Part shown: positions 1 through 7,866 of the stretch, piece by piece
How the letters are laid out: every line of letters starts with the position of its first letter
Numbering within the stretch: the stretch's first letter is position 1
The notes under the pieces: generated by a model
The model's input: the letters and a program-made list of their open reading frames with translations, nothing else
The model's database searches: none
What the model was told of the DNA's origin: nothing
Program-made: the position numbers and the translations under genes
From: Oscillospiraceae bacterium
GTDB lineage: Bacteria > Bacillota > Clostridia > Oscillospirales > CAG-382
Assembly: GCA_015063785.1 (NCBI GenBank)
Contig: SVTM01000026.1
Coordinates: forward strand, 1-39,538
Length of the DNA: 39,538 bases
Reading direction: 5' to 3'

Positions 1-108
1 TTTGCCATGATGGACTCTCTGTTCATGGCATATCTTACAATCCATTATGACCGATGTATAAGCAATATCAACAAAACATACGAAATAAGTGAAGGTTTGA
101 AAACTTAA
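1..108 (+). CDS. C-terminal end of an unidentified protein (partial)
   Basis: Frame 1 is open from the window edge to a TAA at 106-108, giving 35 residues (from FAMMDSLFMAYL to EGLKT). The piece is too short to recognise a family. It lies outside the duplicated spoIVB fragment and converges on it, with a hairpin terminator between the two stop codons. It could be a real gene end or a chance open frame; only upstream sequence would tell. Confidence 0.35.
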   Translation, partial: FAMMDSLFMAYLTIHYDRCISNINKTYEISEGLKT

Positions 109-122
109 TATACCCTTTAACC

Positions 123-151
123 TAAAACGCTCGCCTGAAGTTCAGACGAGC
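123..151 (-). terminator. Hairpin terminator behind the displaced spoIVB end (possibly bidirectional)
   Basis: GCTCG/CGAGC arms (129-133 and 147-151) with inner CTG/CAG pairs form a short hairpin. Read on the minus strand it is followed by GTTTTAG. On the plus strand it is followed by a T-rich run, so it may also end the gene at 1-108. It lies just past the spoIVB fragment and is probably the only terminator available to the GH32 gene, which has none of its own. Confidence 0.6.
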
Positions 152-158
152 ATTCATT

Positions 159-289
159 TTATTTAATTTTCTCTGCTTCCGACAGCATATTTTCAATGAA
201 TATTCCATAACCCCTCGTCGGATCGTTTACCATTACGTGGGTGACGGCGCCGACGAGTTTGCCGTTTTGGATTATGGGGCTGCCTGACA
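159..289 (-). pseudogene. Displaced 3' end of spoIVB (fragment from the catalytic serine onward)
   Basis: On the minus strand this encodes the last 42 residues of a SpoIVB peptidase, beginning [18 protein letters not shown] and ending SEAEKIK, with a TAA stop. It matches 38 of 42 residues of the intact SpoIVB end at 2018-2148. By hand alignment the DNA is only about 74% identical (97 of 131 positions), and most changes are synonymous. Its G+C (about 46%) is higher than that of the intact copy's end (about 38%). Homology stops at the bases CCTGACA (283-289), exactly at the catalytic-Ser codon. No start or upstream part remains, so it cannot make a functional protein. Its divergence argues against a recent tandem duplication. 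Confidence 0.85.
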
Positions 290-318
290 CGAGCGATGGC
301 AACAGGGGGCAACGGGGT

Positions 319-1845
319 TTAATATGGATTTGTGGGAGCAATATCCCATGCTTCCAAAGACACAACGTTATCTTTTGTACCAATCAGTTTGATTCCGGTT
401 GCTTCAGATGGATTCTTGGGATATACTCTGCGACATATTGCTTGTTTTTCGTTTGCATAAACTTCAATTACAGATTTATCTGTAAATATATCAAGCATAA
501 GATTTTCGCCATCATTAAGAACAAGCGGTGCCTCTTCATTGATTTTCCAACCGTATTGTCCGCTATTGGTCGCATCAAAAACAAGGAGTTGTTTTTCCTT
601 ACTATAATATATATCGGTATGAACACCTTCTGCATCATCAATGCGTACACTGAAACCGATTTTCTCCTGACCTGTAACGTTGATCTCAGCTCTAAGTCTG
701 AAAATTTCACCATTATTTACTTTAATCTGACCATCATCCGAAATTCGAGGTTGTTGTTTGTTATACTGAATCGAATCTAATTCAGCTGCAGGTGCCATAT
801 GAAGCTGATTGTTTTCCCACCACACTGTTCTTGGAAAACTGTAAACACCACTCCATCCATATTGTTGAAAATCATCTTCCATATTATCTCTCAGCCATGT
901 CCATATAATATGCCTGTTTCTGTCGTCAATAAGTCCTTCGGGCGCAAAATATGCGCTATCCTTCCACGACATTCTTCCGTGATATTCAGGAATAAATATT
1001 TCTTTGTCAAGTGTTCCGACGTAATATTGACAGCCCTTATTGTGCGCTATAAACAGCTGCAGCCATTTGTCGGTTCTGTTTCCATTTTCTTTCGCATCAT
1101 AAAGAGGCAAAAAGCTTGGACACATATCGTCTTCCGTTTTGTCGGGCCAATCATCGTTTGTGTGCAGATTGTTGTAAAAACGGTGCACGAAGGACCATTG
1201 TTTCATATCCTTTGATTTGAACAGGTCGGTCCAGTCTCCTTGATAATGGGGATCTGACTCGGCTTCTCTTCCGTAAGCGTTGAGGACCCATAGGTTACCC
1301 GTTTGCATATAGAACGTTCCGTTTGATTTCCATATATTACTCGGATCGGCACAAGAAATATGCTCGGTTTTACCGTTTGTTTTGATATCCACCGTACCCC
1401 ATTTTTCGCGGCTTCCTTCAATTGCGATAGGCTTGATGCGCTCCCATTTATCGTACGGTGGCTTTGAAAACGCGATGCCGATTCCGCCGTTGTCCCCGCC
1501 GTCAACCTTTGATGGAAACTTCCAAAAGGTAAGATATGCGGTTTTGTCATCGTCCACAAATCCCCCGCCGCTGAAGCAGCCTTCGTCATCCTCGCACACA
1601 AGTGCATCCGGGTGATGTCTCCAGTGAAGAAGATCGACAGAGGAAATATGACCCCAATGATAACCGCCCGTAAGAGAGCTTTGATACAGATACATCAAAT
1701 GATAAACGCCGTCAACAAAAAATGCTCCGTTTGGATCTCCCGGAACGCCGTTGTCATCGGGTGGGGTAATATGGTATGTGGGGCGGTACGGATCTGATAA
1801 GAGTTTTTCTCTGTATGCTCTTACCGCGGTTATTTTGTCTTTCAT
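319..1845 (-). CDS. GH32-family glycoside hydrolase (fructan/sucrose-type), atypical active site
   Basis: A 508-residue protein with the GH32 layout: an N-terminal five-bladed propeller and a C-terminal beta-sandwich (from about residue 365). Visible motifs are [17 protein letters not shown] (the usual NDPNG nucleophile Asp), [21 protein letters not shown], and CADPSNIW (the RDP Asp). The usual EC motif reads DMCPSFLPL, so the acid/base Glu is replaced by Met at that place, with acidic residues just before it. Family members hydrolyse beta-fructosides; the substrate here is uncertain. No signal peptide is seen, so it is probably cytoplasmic. I chose ATG 1845 because AAAGGA lies upstream at suitable spacing; an in-frame TTG at 1866 lacks a site. 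It has its own promoter and is AT-richer than its neighbours. It lies inside the segment bounded by the two spoIVB 3' ends, about 30 nt from one junction, consistent with transfer. Confidence 0.85.
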   Translation of the reverse strand: MKDKITAVRAYREKLLSDPYRPTYHITPPDDNGVPGDPNGAFFVDGVYHLMYLYQSSLTGGYHWGHISSVDLLHWRHHPDALVCEDDEGCFSGGGFVDDDKTAYLTFWKFPSKVDGGDNGGIGIAFSKPPYDKWERIKPIAIEGSREKWGTVDIKTNGKTEHISCADPSNIWKSNGTFYMQTGNLWVLNAYGREAESDPHYQGDWTDLFKSKDMKQWSFVHRFYNNLHTNDDWPDKTEDDMCPSFLPLYDAKENGNRTDKWLQLFIAHNKGCQYYVGTLDKEIFIPEYHGRMSWKDSAYFAPEGLIDDRNRHIIWTWLRDNMEDDFQQYGWSGVYSFPRTVWWENNQLHMAPAAELDSIQYNKQQPRISDDGQIKVNNGEIFRLRAEINVTGQEKIGFSVRIDDAEGVHTDIYYSKEKQLLVFDATNSGQYGWKINEEAPLVLNDGENLMLDIFTDKSVIEVYANEKQAICRRVYPKNPSEATGIKLIGTKDNVVSLEAWDIAPTNPY

Positions 1846-1918
1846 ATTACTTTTTCCTTTGCACAATTATATTGCTATTAAAATCAATTCTGTTATGATA
1901 CATTATTATTCTGATATC

Positions 1919-1947
1919 AATATATCACAAAAAAACAACCTTGTCAA
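1919..1947 (-). promoter_or_regulatory. Sigma-A promoter of the GH32 gene
   Basis: On the minus strand, TTGACA (1942-1947), a 17-nt spacer and TATATT (1919-1924) form a near-perfect housekeeping promoter about 75 nt before the start codon. It lies between the spoIVB terminator and the glycosidase, so the inserted gene carries its own promoter. Confidence 0.85.
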
Positions 1948-1977
1948 CAAACCTTGTGAACTGAGTGTTCGACAGAA

Positions 1978-2017
1978 TAAAAATGCCCGCATATCCTTTG
2001 ATAAGCGAGCATTTTTG
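1978..2017 (-). terminator. spoIVB terminator
   Basis: Arms ATGCCCGC (1983-1990) and GCGAGCAT (2005-2012), with one G-U pair, are flanked by A- and T-runs directly behind the spoIVB stop. On the minus strand the stem ends in ATTTTTATTC. Confidence 0.8.
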
Positions 2018-2148
2018 CTATTTAATCTTCTCTGACTCAGCTAACATATTTTGAATAAATATGCCATATCCGCGTGTCGGATCATTCACCATAACGTGAG
2101 TAACTGCACCAACTAATTTTCCATCCTGAATAATCGGACTACCTGACA
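2018..2148 (-). repeat. Intact copy of the duplicated spoIVB 3' end
   Basis: These 131 bases form a direct repeat (about 74% identical) with 159-289 and are the functional end of spoIVB. Both copies begin with the same seven bases, TGTCAGG on the minus strand, which include the catalytic-Ser codon TCA. G+C drops here relative to the rest of spoIVB. This suggests that this copy, not the fragment, is the incoming one. Confidence 0.75.
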
Positions 2149-3226
2149 TTCCGCGGACGATGCCGCCGGTTTTTTCAAGTAGTTCGCTGTCTGTCACTTC
2201 GATGACGAAGTTTTTGGTTTCCTCATTTCCCGAATATATTTTTACAATCTCAATGTCATATTCCTTCACACCAAGTCCGTCTACATTCGACAGAATCGTT
2301 GCTTTGCCTTTCTGCAACTCGCCCTTTAAGGCGCAGGGAAGCTTTTGGCTTATGGTTTTCGGCTCTTTTGCAAGAGCTCCGTACACTCCGCAGGCGGTGT
2401 TTCCGAAAAGAGAGCCGACCTTTTCTTCTCCAAATTCGCCCTTGAGCTCGCCGGGATGTCCGTTTCTTCCTTTTATAATGTCGTTAAGGGATATATCCAC
2501 CACGGCTCCGCGCAAAAGGGGCAGAAGCAGCTGGGTCTCGCCGTCGTATATTCCGTGACCGAGCCCTGCAAAGCTTCCATCATCGGGATCATAGTAAGTT
2601 ATGGTGCCGATACCTGCCGTGCTGTCACGCACCCACATACCTGCCTTGTAGCCGTTGTCCGCGCTTGCCTTTACAGGCAAAAGCTTTGCTTTATAATTTT
2701 TTCCGTCGCGGACAAATTCTGCCACCAACTCTTTGCCGCCCGACGAGGATATCGCCTTTGTGGTGTCCTCGGAAGTATTTACTTCTTTGCCGTCAAGCGA
2801 AAGTATCACGTCGCCCTTTTTAAGTCCTGCCTTGCCTGCCGGGCTGATTATGCCATCTTCGGTCTCGACCTCCGAAATATCGGTTATCACGACGCCTTTT
2901 GTAAAAAACTTCACTCCAAAAACATCTCCGCAGGGTACGAGCGAAAGATCAGTCGGAATACTGCTTTTGACACTTTTTGTGGGGATAACCCCAAAAAGTT
3001 TTGCGGTGTATTCGTTTTCGGGCGAAAGTGTGGCGTTTATCCCTGCCGTCTGCTGCGATGCCGCAACCGACGAAGACGGAGGAGCGTATATCTCACCCGG
3101 GATCGCTTTTTCGGCCGCGCCCAAAACAAGTATTGACAAAAACAGCAAAAAGGGTATAAAATATATTAGTCTGTTTTTGTTGCAAAACTTCGGACGAAGC
3201 TTCTTTTCTTTTGATTTTTTCTGCAT
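2018..3226 (-). CDS. spoIVB: SpoIVB stage IV sporulation serine peptidase (family S55)
   Basis: In Bacillus, SpoIVB is secreted from the forespore into the intermembrane space and cleaves SpoIVFA, triggering SpoIVFB processing of pro-sigma-K. The protein starts with a basic N-terminus and a membrane anchor (IYFIPFLLFLSILVLG). A PDZ domain follows (about residues 100-185; SPAGKAGLKKGDVILSLDGK), then the S55 peptidase domain with the catalytic His in GLGHGIYDG and Ser in RGMSGSPII. Length is about 402 residues, near the 426 of B. subtilis. ATG 3226 is preferred, with AAAGGA 12 nt upstream; in-frame ATGs at 3238 and 3250 are possible. The last 131 bases differ in composition from the body and are duplicated downstream, so the 3' end may be a graft from another lineage. 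All catalytic motifs are kept, so it should be functional. Confidence 0.93.
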   Translation of the reverse strand: MQKKSKEKKLRPKFCNKNRLIYFIPFLLFLSILVLGAAEKAIPGEIYAPPSSSVAASQQTAGINATLSPENEYTAKLFGVIPTKSVKSSIPTDLSLVPCGDVFGVKFFTKGVVITDISEVETEDGIISPAGKAGLKKGDVILSLDGKEVNTSEDTTKAISSSGGKELVAEFVRDGKNYKAKLLPVKASADNGYKAGMWVRDSTAGIGTITYYDPDDGSFAGLGHGIYDGETQLLLPLLRGAVVDISLNDIIKGRNGHPGELKGEFGEEKVGSLFGNTACGVYGALAKEPKTISQKLPCALKGELQKGKATILSNVDGLGVKEYDIEIVKIYSGNEETKNFVIEVTDSELLEKTGGIVRGMSGSPIIQDGKLVGAVTHVMVNDPTRGYGIFIQNMLAESEKIK

Positions 3227-3266
3227 TTTATTGACCATTCCTTTTTTCATCGCACTTCACACATAA

Positions 3267-3294
3267 CCGCAAAAGCGCAAAGAGCTTTTTGCGG
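3267..3294. other. Inverted repeat in the spoIVB / SLOG divergent intergenic region
   Basis: CCGCAAAA (3267-3274) and TTTTGCGG (3287-3294) form an 8-bp stem in the presumed spoIVB leader. Its role is unknown; it could be an RNA hairpin or a protein site. I see no convincing promoter pair in this 112-nt gap. A TACAAT at about 3321-3326 could serve the plus-strand gene but has no clear -35. Confidence 0.4.
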
Positions 3295-3362
3295 CAATAT
3301 ATAATATTTGTTTTGCGGCGTACAATATGTAATGAAAAAAATATAAAAAATGGGGTGATTTT

Positions 3363-3710
3363 TTGAAAGTAGCCATCATCGGTTCGCGCAACATTCCCGA
3401 TCCCGAGGCGGTTTATAAATTGATATGCGAAAAAGTTCCGATCAACTGCACCGAGATTGTCAGCGGAGGTGCCGAGGGTGTGGATCGGCTTGCCGAGCGG
3501 TATGCAAGCGAGCACGGGCTTCCCGTCAAAATATTTTATCCTCAATATGAAAAATACGGAAGAAACGCCACTCTTTTGCGAAACACCGAAATTGTGAAGT
3601 ACGCTGATCATGTTTTGGCGTTCGTCCACGGGGATCATCCGAGGGGAACTGCCGACACGGCGAAAAAATGTCTTGAATTTAACAGATCTCTTAAGGTGTT
3701 TAACGTATAG
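3363..3710 (+). CDS. SLOG/DUF2493 (YspA-like) nucleotide-binding domain protein
   Basis: A 115-residue single-domain protein. The opening MKVAIIGSRNIPD, the SGGAEGVDRLAERYA segment and the later GTADTAKKCLE match the Rossmann-like DUF2493/SLOG fold (related to DprA, LOG and TIR-sensor ligand-binding domains), which binds nucleotide-derived ligands. The function of stand-alone members is not established. It starts with TTG at 3363 behind GGGGTGAT. It is followed by its own terminator, so it is not co-transcribed with rpoB. Confidence 0.8.
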   Translation: MKVAIIGSRNIPDPEAVYKLICEKVPINCTEIVSGGAEGVDRLAERYASEHGLPVKIFYPQYEKYGRNATLLRNTEIVKYADHVLAFVHGDHPRGTADTAKKCLEFNRSLKVFNV

Positions 3711-3728
3711 AGTAAAAAATGATAGATC

Positions 3729-3752
3729 GCGGGTCGAAAGACCCGCTTTTTT
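3729..3752 (+). terminator. Intrinsic terminator of the SLOG gene
   Basis: GCGGGTC-GAAA-GACCCGC followed by six Ts. It isolates the upstream gene from the rpoB promoter. Confidence 0.92.
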
Positions 3753-3872
3753 GCGTTTTATTGCCCGACGCTTTGATTTTGTCCGTTTTTGGGCGTTTTA
3801 TGCATTTTCAAACGAATTTGGTGAACAAAATGTAAATAAAATCAAAAATTCAAAAAAATCCCAAAAAATCCC

Positions 3873-3901
3873 TTGACAAATCGCAAAATCAATGCTATAT
3901 T
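3873..3901 (+). promoter_or_regulatory. rpoBC promoter and leader
   Basis: TTGACA (3873-3878), a 17-nt spacer and TATATT (3896-3901) make a consensus sigma-A promoter. The leader of roughly 95 nt contains a small hairpin (TGTCTG 3928-3933 with CAGACA 3948-3953) whose role is unknown. Confidence 0.88.
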
Positions 3902-4002
3902 ATTATACTGCATTATAATTGAGTAGTTGTCTGCGTTTTTGACCCAACAGACATCGAAATTCCACATAATGACCGGAAAAATGAATGGAGTGATTGCTTA
4001 AT

Positions 4003-7000
4003 ATGGTTGAACCTTCAAAGCTTCAGAAGCTCGTTGACAGCGGTATAGTTAAGCGCAAATATCTTGGTAAAAATCTGAGATACAGCTTTTCCAAAATCAA
4101 CGAAGATCTCTGTGAAATGCCCAATTTTATCGAGGTGCAGAAAAAATCATACCAGTGGTTCCTTGATAAAGGTCTGCGCGAGGTTCTTGACGACGTGTCC
4201 CCGCTCGTCGATTATTCCGGAAACCTCAATATCGATTTCATCGACTATTCGCTGGAGTACAAGCCCAAGTATTCTGTTGAAGAGTGCAAAGAGAGAGACG
4301 TAAACTTTGCCGCTCCCCTGAAGGTCAAGGTCAGACTTTCCAACAAACAGACCGGCGAGATCAAGGATGCTGAGGTTTTCATGGGTGATTTTCCGCTGAT
4401 GACCGAAACAGGTACTTTTGTCATCAACGGTGCGGAGCGTGTTATCGTTTCCCAGCTCGTCCGTTCGCCCGGTATCTATTACGATTCCACCATGGACAAG
4501 TCGGATAAGAGAATTTTCACCGCAACGGTTATTCCTTATCGCGGCGCATGGCTCGAATATGAAACCGACGCCAACGATGTTTTCTACGTAAGAATTGACA
4601 AAAACCGCAAGCTTCCCATCACAGTGCTCATCAGAGCCCTTGACGAGAGACTTTCTACCAACGATCAGATCATCGAATTCTTCGGCGACAACGAAAAGCT
4701 TCGCGCTACCTTCGAAAAGGATTCCAGCGAATCCGATGCCGTGAAGAACGAATCGAGTGCCCACCACGAAGCTCTTAAGGAAATCTACCGCAAGCTTCGT
4801 CCCGGCGATCCTGCCATCGTTGATAGCGCCCTCATTCTTATCAACAATCTCTTCTTTGATTCAAAGCGTTACGACATTTCCGCCGTCGGAAGATACAAGT
4901 TTAACAAAAAACTTGCTCTCTCCCGCCGTATTGCAGGTTTTGAACTTGCCCGCGACGTTGTAAACACCTTTACTGGTGAGATTCTTTTTGAAGCAGGCAC
5001 AGTTCTCAACCGTTCCATGGCAGAAGAGATCGAAAACGCAGGTGTCAATGAAGTTTACCTTCTTTCCAACGCTATCACACCTTCGACTCCCAGAGTTGAA
5101 TTTAAGGTGTTCGGAAACAAGACCGCTTTCATCGACAAGCTCGGCATCGTTCCCGAAGAATATTACAAAGATCTTAACCTCACTGAAAGAGTCAACACAG
5201 AAGTCCTTTCGGAGATTCTTGACGGAGTTTCTAACGCCGCAGAGTTTAAGGAGCAGTTCCTTATGCGCCGTGATGAGCTTATTGCAAAGCACATCACTCG
5301 CGAGGACATTTTCGCATCCATCAACTATCTGCTCTGTCTCACACACATGTGTGGCACAACAGACGATATTGACCACCTTGGCAACCGCCGCCTGCGCTCG
5401 GTTGGAGAACTTCTCCAGAACCAGCTGCGTATCGGATTTGCCCGCATGGACAAGATCGTCAAGGAGCGCATGACAATCCAGGATTCCGAAAACCTCACTC
5501 CTCAGAACCTTATCAACATCAGACCCATCGTCTCCTCTATCAAGGAGTTCTTTGGTTCGTCGCCTCTTTCGCAGTTCATGGACCAGTCGAACCCCCTTGC
5601 AGAGCTTACACACAAGCGCCGTCTTTCGGCTCTCGGTCCCGGCGGTCTTTCGCGTGACCGCGCTTCCTTCGAAGTTCGTGACGTTCACTACACCCATTAC
5701 GGCAGAATGTGTCCTATCGAGACCCCCGAAGGTCCTAACATCGGTCTTATCTCCTACCTTTCGACCTATGCAAAGATCAATGACTTCGGCTTTATCGAAG
5801 CTCCTTACCGCAAGGTCGATAAGGAAACGGGTATCGTCACCGACGAAGTTGTCTATATGACAGCCGACATGGAGGACGAATACATCGTTGCTCAGGCAAA
5901 TGAAGTACTCACCGAAGAAGGCAAGTTTGCAAAAGAGCGCGTTACGGCAAGATATCGCGAAGAGATTCTTGAAGTTGATGCAAACCGCATAGACTACATG
6001 GACGTTTCGCCTAAGATGGTGGTTTCTGTTGCCACCGCCCACATCCCCTTCCTTGAAAACGACGACAACTCCCGTGCACTCATGGGTTCGAACATGCAGA
6101 AGCAGGCAGTGCCTCTTATGATGACCGACAGCCCCATAGTTGCCACAGGTATGGAATACAAGGCAGCAGTTGACTCCGGTGTCGTATCTGTCGCAAAGGA
6201 AGCAGGTACCGTTCTCAAGGCTGATTCCGACACCATCCGCATTCTCGAGGATGACGGCAACCAAAGAGAATATCACCTCATCAAGTTCAAGCGCTCCAAC
6301 CAGGGCACTTGTGTAAATATGCGTCCCATCGTTATGGCTGGCGAGCGTGTTGAAAAGGGACAGGTTATTGCCGACGGTCCCGCAACCTCCAACGGCGAAA
6401 TCGCCCTTGGTAAGAATGCTCTTATCGGCTTTATGACATGGGAAGGTTACAACTACGAGGACGCCGTTCTTCTTAACGAGCGCCTTGTAAGAGAAGACAT
6501 CTACACATCCATCCATATCGAAGAATATTCCCACGAAGCAAGAGATACAAAGCTCGGCCCCGAAGAGATCACTCGCGATATCCCCAACGTTGGTGATGAC
6601 GCGCTCAAGAATCTTACCGCCGACGGTATCATCTGCCGCGGTGCCGAAGTTCACGCAGGCGATATCCTTGTCGGTAAGGTTACACCCAAGGGTGAAACAG
6701 AGCTTACCCCCGAAGAAAGACTTCTGCGTGCCATCTTTGGCGAAAAAGCACGCGAAGTGCGTGACACGTCTCTGCGCCTGCCTCACGGCGAAAGCGGTAT
6801 TGTTGTCGACGTTCGCACCTTCTCGCGTGACAACTCCGACGAGCTTCCTCCCGGAGTAAACAAAGTGGTAAGAGTGTACATTGCACAGAAGAGAAAGATT
6901 TCTGTCGGTGACAAGATGGCCGGCCGTCACGGTAACAAGGGTGTCGTTTCGCGCATCCTGCCCTCTGAAGACATGCCCTTCCTCCCCGACGGCACTCCTC

Positions 7001-7812
7001 TTGATATCGTGCTTAATCCTCTGGGCGTTCCTTCCCGAATGAACATCGGTCAGGTACTCGAGGTACACCTCGGTATCGCTGCAAGAAAGCTTGGATGCAA
7101 GATCATGACTCCCGTATTCGACGGTGCAGACGAAAAGGGCATTGCCGAATTTATGAAGGAAGCGGGTATGCGCCCCGACGGAAAGACCATTCTTTACGAC
7201 GGACGTACAGGCGAACAGTTTGACAACCCCGTAACCGTTGGTATCATGTACTACCTCAAGCTTCACCATCTCGTTGACGATAAGATCCATGCCCGTTCGA
7301 CAGGTCCTTATTCACTGGTTACCCAGCAGCCGCTCGGCGGTAAGGCGCAGTTTGGCGGACAGAGATTTGGAGAAATGGAAGTCTGGGCTCTTGAAGCATA
7401 CGGTGCTGCCTATACTCTCCAGGAAATTCTTACCGTCAAGTCCGACGATGTCATCGGCCGTGTAAAGGCATACGAAGCCATCGTCAAGGGACACAACATC
7501 CCCACTCCCGGCGTTCCCGAATCGTTCAAGGTGCTTATCCGCGAGCTCAAGTCTCTTGCGCTCGATGTCAAGGTGCTTGACGCAGACGGAAACGAAGTCA
7601 AGATCAAGGACAGCTCGGCCGAAGAGACCGAAAAGGTCAAGAGAGTCGCTCCCACCATCGACGAGGACGGCAATGCCACAAACACAGAAGTTTCGGGCAT
7701 TGAGGATTTCCTTAATTTCGATGATGCCGAAAACGACGCAGAGGACGAGCTTGACGAGGACTTCGATGAGGATTTCGATCCCGAATCCGACCTCGGCTTC
7801 GACGAAGAATAA
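4003..7812 (+). CDS. rpoB: DNA-directed RNA polymerase beta subunit
   Basis: A 1269-residue beta subunit of the core RNA polymerase, which forms the catalytic cleft with beta'. Landmarks include the rifampicin-pocket segment (about residues 518-549, [19 protein letters not shown] then [14 protein letters not shown]), [47 protein letters not shown] and [21 protein letters not shown]. The Asp, His and Ser residues whose mutation commonly gives rifampicin resistance are wild type, so susceptibility is predicted. ATG 4003 is chosen because it matches the usual MVEP start, with GGAG upstream; TTG 3994 is too close to that site. The C-terminus ends in a highly acidic tail of about 35 residues. rpoC follows after 54 nt. 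No rplL or rplJ precedes it; instead it has its own promoter. Confidence 0.98.
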   Translation: MVEPSKLQKLVDSGIVKRKYLGKNLRYSFSKINEDLCEMPNFIEVQKKSYQWFLDKGLREVLDDVSPLVDYSGNLNIDFIDYSLEYKPKYSVEECKERDVNFAAPLKVKVRLSNKQTGEIKDAEVFMGDFPLMTETGTFVINGAERVIVSQLVRSPGIYYDSTMDKSDKRIFTATVIPYRGAWLEYETDANDVFYVRIDKNRKLPITVLIRALDERLSTNDQIIEFFGDNEKLRATFEKDSSESDAVKNESSAHHEALKEIYRKLRPGDPAIVDSALILINNLFFDSKRYDISAVGRYKFNKKLALSRRIAGFELARDVVNTFTGEILFEAGTVLNRSMAEEIENAGVNEVYLLSNAITPSTPRVEFKVFGNKTAFIDKLGIVPEEYYKDLNLTERVNTEVLSEILDGVSNAAEFKEQFLMRRDELIAKHITREDIFASINYLLCLTHMCGTTDDIDHLGNRRLRSVGELLQNQLRIGFARMDKIVKERMTIQDSENLTPQNLINIRPIVSSIKEFFGSSPLSQFMDQSNPLAELTHKRRLSALGPGGLSRDRASFEVRDVHYTHYGRMCPIETPEGPNIGLISYLSTYAKINDFGFIEAPYRKVDKETGIVTDEVVYMTADMEDEYIVAQANEVLTEEGKFAKERVTARYREEILEVDANRIDYMDVSPKMVVSVATAHIPFLENDDNSRALMGSNMQKQAVPLMMTDSPIVATGMEYKAAVDSGVVSVAKEAGTVLKADSDTIRILEDDGNQREYHLIKFKRSNQGTCVNMRPIVMAGERVEKGQVIADGPATSNGEIALGKNALIGFMTWEGYNYEDAVLLNERLVREDIYTSIHIEEYSHEARDTKLGPEEITRDIPNVGDDALKNLTADGIICRGAEVHAGDILVGKVTPKGETELTPEERLLRAIFGEKAREVRDTSLRLPHGESGIVVDVRTFSRDNSDELPPGVNKVVRVYIAQKRKISVGDKMAGRHGNKGVVSRILPSEDMPFLPDGTPLDIVLNPLGVPSRMNIGQVLEVHLGIAARKLGCKIMTPVFDGADEKGIAEFMKEAGMRPDGKTILYDGRTGEQFDNPVTVGIMYYLKLHHLVDDKIHARSTGPYSLVTQQPLGGKAQFGGQRFGEMEVWALEAYGAAYTLQEILTVKSDDVIGRVKAYEAIVKGHNIPTPGVPESFKVLIRELKSLALDVKVLDADGNEVKIKDSSAEETEKVKRVAPTIDEDGNATNTEVSGIEDFLNFDDAENDAEDELDEDFDEDFDPESDLGFDEE

Positions 7813-7866
7813 ACCCCGCCCGATACACTTTTTATTATGTTTTTGAAAAGGAGCGGCAATTTATAA

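Noticed and set aside
159..383. 74-residue minus-strand gene ending in a SpoIVB-like tail
   Set aside because: The first half reads antisense through the GH32 3' flank and the junction. Only the last 42 codons are real spoIVB sequence, so it is annotated as a fragment.
4861..7290. Very long open frame (809 codons) on the minus strand opposite rpoB
   Set aside because: It is a codon-usage shadow of rpoB: no ribosome site, no recognisable domain, and odd Cys/Val/Asn-rich composition.
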